NCBI GenBank assembly: GCA_019347795.1
Contig: JAHWKS010000438.1
Coordinates: 1 to 5,658 of the forward strand
Reading direction: 5' to 3'
Length of the DNA stretch: 5,658 bases
From: Planctomycetota bacterium
GTDB lineage: Bacteria > Planctomycetota > Planctomycetia > Pirellulales > Pirellulaceae
Part shown: positions 1 to 5,361 of the stretch, one piece after another
Position numbering within the stretch: the stretch's first letter is position 1
Layout: each line of letters opens with the position of its first letter
Position numbers and translations under genes: made by a program
The notes under the pieces: model-generated
What the model saw: only the letters and a program-made list of their open reading frames with translations
What the model was told of the DNA's origin: nothing
The model's database searches: none

Positions 1-386
1 TCGCCGCGGCGACGAAAGGCGAGGATCGCAACTTCGTCCGAATGCGAGACATTGAAGTACAAGGACGGATCGCCGATCCGCCTCGCCAACGCCGGCTTAC
101 CGTGCGGGCCGTAGTCAAATTCGATCTCGTGCGGAGCGGTTCCGGTGTATGCGGAAAGCATCGCTCGCAGCCGGCCGCGGCAGGCGATGAACCGCCGGCG
201 ATCTCGCGGGAAGTGAAATCGAGCGGCCCGATCACGCTCCTCCGATGAGAGCCAACCCTCCAGCCGCCGCTCCAAGCCGGCTTCGATATCCAGCGATGCG
301 CTCCAAACGTGAAGCTCATCATCGCCCAACTCGGGCGGTTGATCCGCCGCGGGCCACGCTTCGGGAGATGGGACTTGCTCGTTCAC
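1..386 (-). CDS. Sfp-type 4'-phosphopantetheinyl transferase, N-terminal part (C-terminus beyond left edge)
   Basis: This gene probably transfers the 4'-phosphopantetheine arm of coenzyme A to the serine of carrier proteins, making them active in the cytoplasm. 128 codons are visible and the frame stays open to the left edge. The visible part looks like the first half of the Sfp/HetI/AcpT superfamily: a V-W-S-A-S-L-D strand (about 27-33), an S-x-E-E-R-x-R-A-x-R-F helix (48-57), an R-x-R-x-x-L helix (70-77), GKPAL (96-100) and the hallmark NVSHS (112-116). The Mg-binding G-V-D-I-E motif and the W/F-x-x-K-E-A motif of the family would lie outside the window, so catalytic competence cannot be judged. 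I chose GTG at 384-386 because a GAGG-type sequence lies just upstream and no ATG, GTG or TTG was seen shortly upstream in this frame, which stays open back into the preceding gene. It follows the thioesterase gene after 13 bp on the same strand, so the two are probably co-transcribed. The natural substrate in view is the ACP fused to the acyl-AMP ligase encoded divergently. Confidence 0.87.
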   Translation of the reverse strand, partial: MNEQVPSPEAWPAADQPPELGDDELHVWSASLDIEAGLERRLEGWLSSEERDRAARFHFPRDRRRFIACRGRLRAMLSAYTGTAPHEIEFDYGPHGKPALARRIGDPSLYFNVSHSDEVAILAFRRRG

Positions 387-399
387 CCGGTCCTCATCC

Positions 400-1185
400 T
401 CACGCCAAATGAGCTCCCAGCGCCGCGCGGACGATGCGGACCACCTCCGCCTGCCGCTCGGCGACGAAGAAATGACCGCCCATTACGATCTTCTGCTGGA
501 ACGGACCAGCCGTTTGCGATCGCCACGCAGCAAGATCGGCGATCGAAACTTGCTGGTCGTCCGCTCCCCCCAGGGCCGTGATGGGGCACTCCAGCGGCGG
601 TTCGTCAACGTACTGGTAAGTTTCGATCATTGCGACGTCGGCCCGCAGGATCGGCAGAAACAGGTTCAGCAGGTCCGGATCTCCGGCGACCTGCGGGGGG
701 ACGCCTGAGAACCGCTCCTGAATCTCAATCAGGAATTCGCGGTCGGGGAGTTCGTGAATGGAATCGCTTCGCCGCGGCGTCTGGGGAGCGGCGTACGCCG
801 CGGCAAAGAGGCGCAGCGGCGGCGATGCTCCTCTTCGCCGCAGGTCCCGGATGGTTTCGAACGCCAGCAGCGCCCCCATACTGTGGCCGAAGAACGCCAG
901 GGGGACATCGGCAAGCGGGGCGATCGCGTCAGCCGCCTCGGCAGCCAACCCGCGAAGGTCGCGTCGGGGCGGCTCTTGAATCCGCCGCTCCCGGCCGGGG
1001 AGCAATACCGGCAGCACGTCGATCTCGGCTGGCAAGAGACTCGACCAACGATGGTAAACGGCGCCGCCCCCTCCCGCGTGGGGAAAGCATATCAAGCGAA
1101 GCGCCGGATGCGGCTTCGGTCCGCGACGTGGCAGCCAGGGGTTTTCGTACTCCGGCGCCTTGCCAGCGCCGTCAAAGTTTGCCAA
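400..1185 (-). CDS. Type II (editing) thioesterase, alpha/beta hydrolase of the GrsT/RifR/SrfD family
   Basis: The predicted role is hydrolysis of thioesters on phosphopantetheine arms, removing wrong, stalled or primed acyl groups from carrier proteins in trans. With the chosen start the protein has 261 aa, within the usual 240-260 range. Family motifs appear in order: L-I-C-F-P-H-A-G-G (31-39) with the oxyanion region, L-P-G-R-E-R-R (62-68), the nucleophile elbow G-H-S-M-G with Ser102, L-G-G-A-D-D (205-210, acid Asp210 or Asp209) and G-G-H-F-F with His238. The triad is therefore intact. The stretch V-P-P (162-164) and the D-P-x-L-L-x-L-x-L-P-x-L-R-A-D segment (169-183) match the lid region of TEII enzymes. 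I chose TTG at 1183-1185 because AAGGAG lies 6 bases upstream. An in-frame ATG at 1246-1248 would add 21 residues (282 aa) and a GTG at 1198-1200 would add 5, but neither has as good a ribosome binding site and the added residues are not TEII-like. Fatty-acid-chain specificity cannot be read from sequence. Confidence 0.95.
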   Translation of the reverse strand: MANFDGAGKAPEYENPWLPRRGPKPHPALRLICFPHAGGGGAVYHRWSSLLPAEIDVLPVLLPGRERRIQEPPRRDLRGLAAEAADAIAPLADVPLAFFGHSMGALLAFETIRDLRRRGASPPLRLFAAAYAAPQTPRRSDSIHELPDREFLIEIQERFSGVPPQVAGDPDLLNLFLPILRADVAMIETYQYVDEPPLECPITALGGADDQQVSIADLAAWRSQTAGPFQQKIVMGGHFFVAERQAEVVRIVRAALGAHLA

Positions 1186-1197
1186 AATTAACTCCTT
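1186..1197 (-). promoter_or_regulatory. Ribosome binding site that fixes a TTG start for the thioesterase
   Basis: Plus-strand CTCCTT at 1192-1197 reads AAGGAG on the minus strand and sits exactly 6 bases before the TTG at 1183-1185. It is a near-perfect anti-16S match and is the reason to prefer the TTG over the upstream in-frame ATG (1248) and GTG (1200). Translation would then begin M-A-N-F-D-G. Confidence 0.6.
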
Positions 1198-1265
1198 CAC
1201 GCCATGGGCACGCCCTCCCGTCTCGCCTGTGCCCCTTGTTCGGCTCATTCGCGTCTAATCGCTCC

Positions 1266-1296
1266 ATTGTACCGAATTCCGTTCCGACAGCTTTAA
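1266..1296 (-). promoter_or_regulatory. Candidate promoter for the thioesterase-phosphopantetheinyl transferase operon
   Basis: On the minus strand TACAAT (plus 1266-1271) is a good -10 match. The best -35 candidate is TTAAAG (plus 1291-1296), a weak match with a long 19-base spacer. The predicted transcription start, near 1258-1260, would give a leader of roughly 70 bases to the TTG start at 1185. It would place the alternative ATG at 1248 only about 10 bases into the transcript, again favouring the TTG. Confidence 0.35.
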
Positions 1297-1300
1297 GCTG
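1288..1300. promoter_or_regulatory. Palindrome overlapping the -35 region of the thioesterase promoter (possible operator)
   Basis: CAGCTT (1288-1293) and AAGCTG (1295-1300) form a perfect inverted repeat around a single T at 1294. The outer G1286-C1302 pair also matches, with a mismatch between. It covers the candidate minus-strand -35 and part of the spacer, a usual place for a repressor site. A palindrome this short can occur by chance, so this is only a candidate. Confidence 0.25.
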
Positions 1301-1465
1301 ACCGCTGGATCCCGCCTCACCGCGACAATCGCCACACGCCTTACCTCCCGCCCTCGCGGTCGGCGGGGCGGCCGGCGCGTCCTTTTTCGACTGAAGGGGT
1401 CCGAGCGGTCGATAGAAGATGGACGGATGTCCTCAAAAAATCTCCAAACATTCCATCCCCCCGAT

Positions 1466-1495
1466 TTGCTACATTGTGCTGCGCTTGTCTATTAT
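1466..1495 (+). promoter_or_regulatory. Candidate promoter for the acyl-AMP ligase-ACP gene
   Basis: TTGCTA (1466-1471) and TATTAT (1490-1495) are separated by 18 bases, an acceptable sigma-70-like arrangement in a locally AT-rich stretch. Transcription would begin near 1501-1503, leaving an untranslated leader of about 130 bases before the ATG at 1636. A second -10-like hexamer, TATAAT at 1512-1517, has no -35 partner at 16-18 bases (the nearest is TTGTCT at 1485-1490, 21 bases away). Confidence 0.35.
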
Positions 1496-1506
1496 CATCC
1501 AAAGTC

Positions 1507-1520
1507 CCCATTATAATGGG
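1507..1520. promoter_or_regulatory. Perfect 14-bp palindrome near the ligase gene's predicted transcription start (possible operator)
   Basis: CCCATTATAATGGG is identical to its own reverse complement. Flanking GT (1504-1505) and AC (1521-1522) would extend the dyad if one extra C is bulged. It would fall just downstream of the predicted transcription start and contains the TATAAT hexamer. Both are compatible with a regulator binding site, but no regulator gene is present in the window. Confidence 0.3.
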
Positions 1521-1574
1521 ACGGACCGCCGCCGCTTGGAAACGGAGGAATCGCGACGGCAGCAAGGAAGATCG

Positions 1575-1592
1575 ATGCGTCGGAGTTCCTAG
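1575..1592 (+). other. Possible five-codon upstream ORF in the leader of the ligase gene
   Basis: An ATG at 1575 is preceded by AAGGAAG (1564-1570) with a 4-base gap and encodes M-R-R-S-S before a TAG stop at 1590-1592. Its ribosome binding site is much better than anything before the ligase ATG 43 bases further on. It could act as a translated leader or be coincidental. A peptide this short cannot be judged by composition. Confidence 0.2.
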
Positions 1593-1635
1593 TTACGCCT
1601 CAAAGTTTAGCTTCTCAACCGAGCATCCGAACACC

Positions 1636-4176
1636 ATGAATCAACAACTGGCGACGGAAGCAAGCTTCGCCGCCGAAGCGCCTCCTGCAAATCTGGTGGA
1701 CTTGCTCCGATTCTGGGCGCGCCAGTCGGGCGCCCGGACTGCTTTCACCTTTCAGCGCGACGACCGCCACGAGACGGCGTTGACCTACGCGGAGTTGGAT
1801 CTGCGGGCGCGGGCCATCGCCGCCCGACTGCAGCAGAGCTGCCGACCCGGCGATCGGGCGCTGTTGCTTTTTCCCGCCGGGCTCGATTTCATCGCGGCTT
1901 TTTTCGGGTGCGCCTATGCGGGCGTGCTGGCGGTGCCGGTTTGCTACCCCAAGCCGAAGCGGCCGATGCCGCGGCTGTTGTCCATCGCCCGCAACGCCGA
2001 GGCGCGCGTTGCGCTGACCAATCGCAAGACGCTGGAGCAGTTCGATTTTCATGCCGCCCACGCCGAGCTGTCCCATTTGAAGTGGATCGCGTCGGACGAT
2101 GCTCGCGACGAATCGGCCGATGCCTGGTCGCCGCATTCGGCCGACGCCGACGAGGTGGCGTTCCTCCAGTACACTTCCGGCTCGACCAGCGAGCCGCGCG
2201 GCGTGATGGTTTCCCACGCCAACCTGCTGCACAACCTGGAGGTGATTCGCCACGGCTTCGGCATTGAATTCGACCTTCACGAAGGCGAGCCGCACAACAA
2301 GGGGGTCTTTTGGCTGCCGGCGTATCATGACATGGGGTTGATCGGCGGCATCCTGACGCCGCTGTACGTCGGCGGGCATAGCCTGTTGATGTCGCCGGGG
2401 GCGTTTCTCCACCAGCCGTTCCGCTGGCTGGAGGCGATTTCCGAAGGACGCGCCACGATCAGCGGCGCCCCCAACTTCGCTTACGACCTGTGCGTGGCGA
2501 AGATCCCCGAGGAGAAGCGGCGCGGACTGGACCTGAGCTGTTGGGACATCAGCTTCTGCGGCGCCGAGCCGATCCAGGCCGATTCGCTGGAGAGCTTCGC
2601 CGCGGCCTTCCGGGAGTGCGGGTTCCGCCGCGAGGCCTTCTACCCGTGTTACGGCCTTGCCGAGAATACGCTCATGACGGCCGGGGGGGAGGGGCCCGGG
2701 GCGCCCCGCGTGAAGACGGTCGTCCGGGACGCCATGGCCCGGCGGCGGGTGGCGGAGTTGAACGGCGATCGCTCTCTCGCGGTGCAAGAGCTCATTTGCT
2801 GCGGCGCCGCCGTGCTGGATCAAGAGATTGCCATTGTCGATCCCGACACCCAGCGGCGCTGCGCGCGAAATGAGGTCGGCGAAATCTGGATTAAAGGCCC
2901 CAGCGTCGCCCAAGGTTACTGGAACTGCCCGGAGCAGACGGAGGCCACCTTTCGGGCGCGGATCACCGACGACGGAGATGGACCTTATCTCCGAACCGGC
3001 GATTTGGGGTTCCTGGAGGACGACCAACTTTATGTCACGGGGCGGCTTAAGGACGTGATCATCATCCGCGGACGGAACCACTACCCGCAGGACATCGAGC
3101 GGACCGCCGAGCGGGCTCATGAGGCGCTTCGGCCGAACGCCGGCGCCGCGGTTTCGATCGAGGCGCATGGCGAAGAGGCCCTCGTGGTGATTCACGAGAT
3201 CGACCGCGCCCACCGCGATGTCGATCTGAACGAGGTGGCGCGCTGCATCCGCCGAGCCGTCGCCGACGAGCATGAAATCAATCCGCACGCCATCGTGCTC
3301 ATTCGGCACGCCAGCCTGCCGGTCACCACCAGCGGCAAGGTCCAGCGAAGCCTCTGCCGGCGGTTGTACCTGGCGGGGGACCTGAAGGTCTTGCAGGAAT
3401 GGGTCGCTCCCCAGCACTTGGGAGGTCTCCGCCTCCGCGTCGGCGTGGATCGGCTGAAGGGGATTCCCGCCAACGGGGCGGCGAAGGCCGGCGGCCCCGC
3501 GAAACTCAATGGCGTGCATCACGGAAACGGCGCCCACCGCAAGAACGGCCACGCCAACCACGCAGGCAACGGATCGCACGCGGGGAACGGCCGGAAGAAC
3601 GGAGCGTCGCAGTCCGGCAATGGCGCCGGAGCGCATGCCAACGGTCAGCATGGAGCAAAGAACGGCGTCTCCGTAATGGCGTCGTCCGCACATCACGCCG
3701 CGGCCGCGCAGCACCGGGCATCCGGGTCGGCCCCGCCGCGGTTGGAGTTCGATCACCTGCCGCTATCGGCCGAAGAAATCGATCGCCTGGCCGAGCGGAT
3801 CGAGGCGTGGATTCTGGACTGGCTGGTCGAACAGGCGGGCGTTCATTCTTCGGAGATCGACCGGGACAAACCCTTCGCCGAGCTCGGCCTCGATTCGCTG
3901 ACGGCCGTCGAGCTGAGCCAGCGACTGGAGGCGTGGTTGGGCGTGGAGCTGAACGCGGTCATCGCCTGGAACTACCCCACGCCCCACAAGATCGCCAACT
4001 ACCTGGCCCGCCAGGTCGGCGGCGCGGAAGGCGCCGCGGAAGAGGCCGCCGAGGCGACCGCCGCGGCAGCCGGCGAAGGCTTCGAGCGCCTCCTTGCGGA
4101 GATCGAAGACCTCAGCGACGAGGAAGTCGAAGACGCGCTCGCAGAGGACCCGCTGTCGCGCGACCCGGCGGCGTAG
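1636..4176 (+). CDS. Fatty acyl-AMP ligase fused to an acyl carrier protein (FAAL-linker-ACP)
   Basis: This 846-aa protein should activate a fatty acid with ATP to acyl-AMP and load it onto its own carrier domain. Residues 20-590 form a FAAL-type adenylate-forming domain: P-loop Y-T-S-G-S-T-S-E-P-R-G-V (179-190), W-L-P-A-Y-H-D-M-G-L-I-G (226-237), S-G-A-P-N-F-A-Y (276-283), Y-G-L-A-E-N-T (339-345), a region matching the FAAL-specific insertion (about 350-390), Y-L-R-T-G-D-L-G (451-458), G-R-L-K-D-V-I-I-I-R-G-R (469-480) and the C-subdomain lysine Lys568 in T-S-G-K-V-Q-R. H-D-M-G-L-I-G, G-A-P-N-F-A and the insertion favour FAAL over acyl-CoA synthetase or NRPS A domain. Residues about 610-700 are a low-complexity linker. 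Residues 708-793 are an ACP with phosphopantetheine Ser754 in G-L-D-S-L, followed by an acidic tail (814-840). I chose ATG 1636 because family similarity begins about 20 residues later. The frame is open back to 1474 but that part lacks domain features. Its ribosome binding site is weak. The acyl acceptor downstream is not in the window. Confidence 0.95.
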   Translation: MNQQLATEASFAAEAPPANLVDLLRFWARQSGARTAFTFQRDDRHETALTYAELDLRARAIAARLQQSCRPGDRALLLFPAGLDFIAAFFGCAYAGVLAVPVCYPKPKRPMPRLLSIARNAEARVALTNRKTLEQFDFHAAHAELSHLKWIASDDARDESADAWSPHSADADEVAFLQYTSGSTSEPRGVMVSHANLLHNLEVIRHGFGIEFDLHEGEPHNKGVFWLPAYHDMGLIGGILTPLYVGGHSLLMSPGAFLHQPFRWLEAISEGRATISGAPNFAYDLCVAKIPEEKRRGLDLSCWDISFCGAEPIQADSLESFAAAFRECGFRREAFYPCYGLAENTLMTAGGEGPGAPRVKTVVRDAMARRRVAELNGDRSLAVQELICCGAAVLDQEIAIVDPDTQRRCARNEVGEIWIKGPSVAQGYWNCPEQTEATFRARITDDGDGPYLRTGDLGFLEDDQLYVTGRLKDVIIIRGRNHYPQDIERTAERAHEALRPNAGAAVSIEAHGEEALVVIHEIDRAHRDVDLNEVARCIRRAVADEHEINPHAIVLIRHASLPVTTSGKVQRSLCRRLYLAGDLKVLQEWVAPQHLGGLRLRVGVDRLKGIPANGAAKAGGPAKLNGVHHGNGAHRKNGHANHAGNGSHAGNGRKNGASQSGNGAGAHANGQHGAKNGVSVMASSAHHAAAAQHRASGSAPPRLEFDHLPLSAEEIDRLAERIEAWILDWLVEQAGVHSSEIDRDKPFAELGLDSLTAVELSQRLEAWLGVELNAVIAWNYPTPHKIANYLARQVGGAEGAAEEAAEATAAAAGEGFERLLAEIEDLSDEEVEDALAEDPLSRDPAA
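3508..3666 (+). repeat. Low-complexity Asn-Gly/His-rich linker coding stretch
   Basis: Residues 625-677 of the ligase-ACP protein contain nine Asn-Gly dipeptides and eight histidines, mixed with Ala, Lys and Ser, in irregular units such as H-A-G-N-G and K-N-G. The DNA is a degenerate run of AAC-GG and GGC-AAC-type codons rather than an exact tandem array. It separates the adenylating domain from the carrier domain and is probably a flexible, disordered tether that lets the phosphopantetheine arm reach the active site. The eight histidines could also bind metal, though nothing in the sequence shows this. Confidence 0.75.
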
Positions 4177-4195
4177 CGGCGGATTGCAAGGCGGC

Positions 4196-5335
4196 TCAAC
4201 TCGGCGCCGGCTTGCCTTCCGAGATTCGCGCCTCGCGGCTCAGGCGGCGCACCACTTCGGCCATGTCCCCTGTCTCGCGGAAGATTTGCCGCTGACGTTC
4301 GGCCCAGCCGGGGCGGTCGGCGATGGCCTGCACCCGCTGCAGGTGCTCGACGCAGTCCAACTGCCCGGCCATGGGCGAGAGCCGCTCGGTCATCCAGGCG
4401 GCGATGTCGCGCACCGAGCGAACCTCGTGCGTGTAGGAATTCACCAGCATCGCCCGGTTGCCGAAGCGGGCCGCCCGCCACTTGTTCTGCCGCACCATCA
4501 TGGGGTGGCTGTCGTGCTGGTACGCGCCCTCGTCGATTTCGTCCGAAAGGTACTGCACCAGGCACTGCACGAGGGCGGTGACGGCCAGCACGTCCGATAG
4601 ATTCCCCGGCATATCGCAGACGCGCACCTCCACCGTGCCGAAGTTGTGGTGCGGACGGACGTCCCACCAGATCTCGCGGATAGTGTTGATAAACCCAGTC
4701 TCGATCATATGGTTCACCAGCCACACGTACTCGCTCCAGTTCCGCATGAACGTGGGGAGCCCGGCCGTGGGCAGCCCCTCCATCACCTTGGAGCGGGCCG
4801 AGTGCAAGCCCGTGTCGCGCCGCTCCCAAAACGGGCTGCTGGCGCTGAGGGCCAGGAGCGTCGGCAGATGCGCCATGATGCGGTCGCAGATCATGACCGC
4901 CTTATCGCCGGAATCGACTCCCACGTGGACGTGCAGCCCGAAGGTCACCAGCCGCCGGGCCATCTCCTGGAGCAGCTCCACCAGATTCAGGTAACGCTCG
5001 TTGGGCGTGACCTGCTGGTTCTGCCAGAGCGAGAAGGGATGCGTGGCGCCCCACCAGAGCGCCACCCCGACCTCATCCGCCGCCGATTCCACTTCGATCA
5101 GCTTCCGCCGCAGGTCCTGCTCGGCCTGGTCGACCGTCTCGCAGACGTCGGTGTTGATCTCGATGCAGCACTGCATCAGCTCCGGCTTGTAGCACGTGCC
5201 GTCGCCGGGATCGAGCCGGGCCAGGAGCGGCATGACGGAGTTGGCCAGCGCCATCGTCTCGGCGTCCACCAGGCCCAATTCCAGCTCCACGCCGAGCGTA
5301 GGCCGATCGTTGGAGTTGAACGTGAGTTTGCTCAT
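4196..5335 (-). CDS. ybdK: YbdK/GCS2-family carboxylate-amine ligase (glutamate-cysteine-ligase-like)
   Basis: This is a full-length 379-aa member of the GCS2 family (glutamate-cysteine ligase type 2), close to the size of E. coli YbdK. Family enzymes use ATP to join a carboxylate, typically the gamma-carboxyl of glutamate, to an amine. YbdK itself has only weak glutamate-cysteine ligase activity, and the true substrate here is unknown. Motifs in order: T-L-G-V-E-L-E-L (13-20, metal/ATP acidic residues), P-E-L-M-Q-C-C-I-E-I-N-T (51-62), G-A-T-H-P-F (96-101), H-V-H-V-G-V (135-140), S-A-S-S-P-F-W (164-170), D-T-G-L-H-S-A-R (174-181), L-P-T-A-G-L-P (188-194), I-W-W-D-V-R-P (222-228) and G-T-V-E-V-R-V-C-D (233-241). 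Strong third-position G/C bias supports a resident gene. The ATG at 5333-5335 is followed immediately by the expected fold start, but no clear Shine-Dalgarno precedes it. It follows the LRR gene by 22 bp and converges on the ligase-ACP gene. The symbol is a family label, not proof of orthology; an EgtA-like role is possible but less likely. Confidence 0.92.
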   Translation of the reverse strand: MSKLTFNSNDRPTLGVELELGLVDAETMALANSVMPLLARLDPGDGTCYKPELMQCCIEINTDVCETVDQAEQDLRRKLIEVESAADEVGVALWWGATHPFSLWQNQQVTPNERYLNLVELLQEMARRLVTFGLHVHVGVDSGDKAVMICDRIMAHLPTLLALSASSPFWERRDTGLHSARSKVMEGLPTAGLPTFMRNWSEYVWLVNHMIETGFINTIREIWWDVRPHHNFGTVEVRVCDMPGNLSDVLAVTALVQCLVQYLSDEIDEGAYQHDSHPMMVRQNKWRAARFGNRAMLVNSYTHEVRSVRDIAAWMTERLSPMAGQLDCVEHLQRVQAIADRPGWAERQRQIFRETGDMAEVVRRLSREARISEGKPAPS

Positions 5336-5345
5336 CCGGTCGGCC

Positions 5346-5361
5346 GCCGTTAAGCCGTTAA
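5346..5361. repeat. Two tandem copies of an 8-bp unit between the LRR and YbdK genes
   Basis: GCCGTTAA occurs twice back to back. On the coding (minus) strand this reads TTAACGGC twice, the first copy sharing the TAA stop codon of the LRR gene. It fills most of the 22-bp spacer before the YbdK ATG. It may be a simple local duplication with no function. Confidence 0.6.

Larger units (their letters stand above)
1186..1635. other. Divergent intergenic region between the thioesterase and the acyl-AMP ligase genes
   Basis: This 450-base stretch holds no gene I can support. It is visibly richer in A and T than its flanks between about 1430 and 1520 and around 1590-1615. It contains candidate sigma-70-like promoters in both directions, two short palindromes (1288-1300 and 1507-1520), the ribosome binding site of the thioesterase, a five-codon upstream ORF at 1575-1592, and an orphan GGAGGA at 1544-1549 with no start codon at a useful distance. 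An open frame of about 74 codons on the minus strand (1341-1565) has no recognisable protein features. The length exceeds what two back-to-back promoters need, so regulation here is plausible but not shown. Confidence 0.7.

Noticed and set aside
630..1301. Plus-strand open frame of 223 codons over the thioesterase gene
   Set aside because: The translation is Arg/Pro/Gly-rich with no motif, and the minus-strand frame has a complete TEII with its catalytic triad.
1512..1517. TATAAT as the main -10 element of the ligase promoter
   Set aside because: The hexamer is perfect but the nearest TTG-type -35 is 21 bases away and there is no extended -10. The pair at 1466-1471 and 1490-1495 fits spacing better, so the hexamer is more simply part of the palindrome.
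1544..1549. GGAGGA as a ribosome binding site
   Set aside because: No ATG, GTG or TTG lies 4-12 bases downstream in any frame.
1341..1565. Minus-strand open frame of 74 codons in the divergent intergenic region
   Set aside because: It has no family resemblance, needs a TTG start without a clear ribosome binding site, and overlaps the likely promoter of the ligase gene.
1474..1635. N-terminal extension of the ligase by up to 54 residues
   Set aside because: The extension lacks domain features and runs through the candidate promoter and palindrome, and neither its first codon nor the ATG at 1516 has a ribosome binding site. FAAL similarity starts about 20 residues after the ATG at 1636.
3508..3666. 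Linker DNA as a true tandem repeat or CRISPR-like array
   Set aside because: The repeating pattern is at the amino-acid level (Asn-Gly), with irregular spacing and varied codons; there are no constant direct repeats with unique spacers.
1615..3756. A 713-codon open frame antisense to the acyl-AMP ligase
   Set aside because: It is a codon-bias shadow of the GC-rich ligase gene. Its translation shows no recognisable domain or motif, while the plus-strand frame has the complete FAAL motif series and an ACP.
3999..4829. Minus-strand open frame of 276 codons overlapping the YbdK gene and the end of the ligase gene
   Set aside because: It is an out-of-frame shadow on the same strand as YbdK with Arg/Ala/Gly-rich translation and no motif. 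The YbdK frame has the full family signature.
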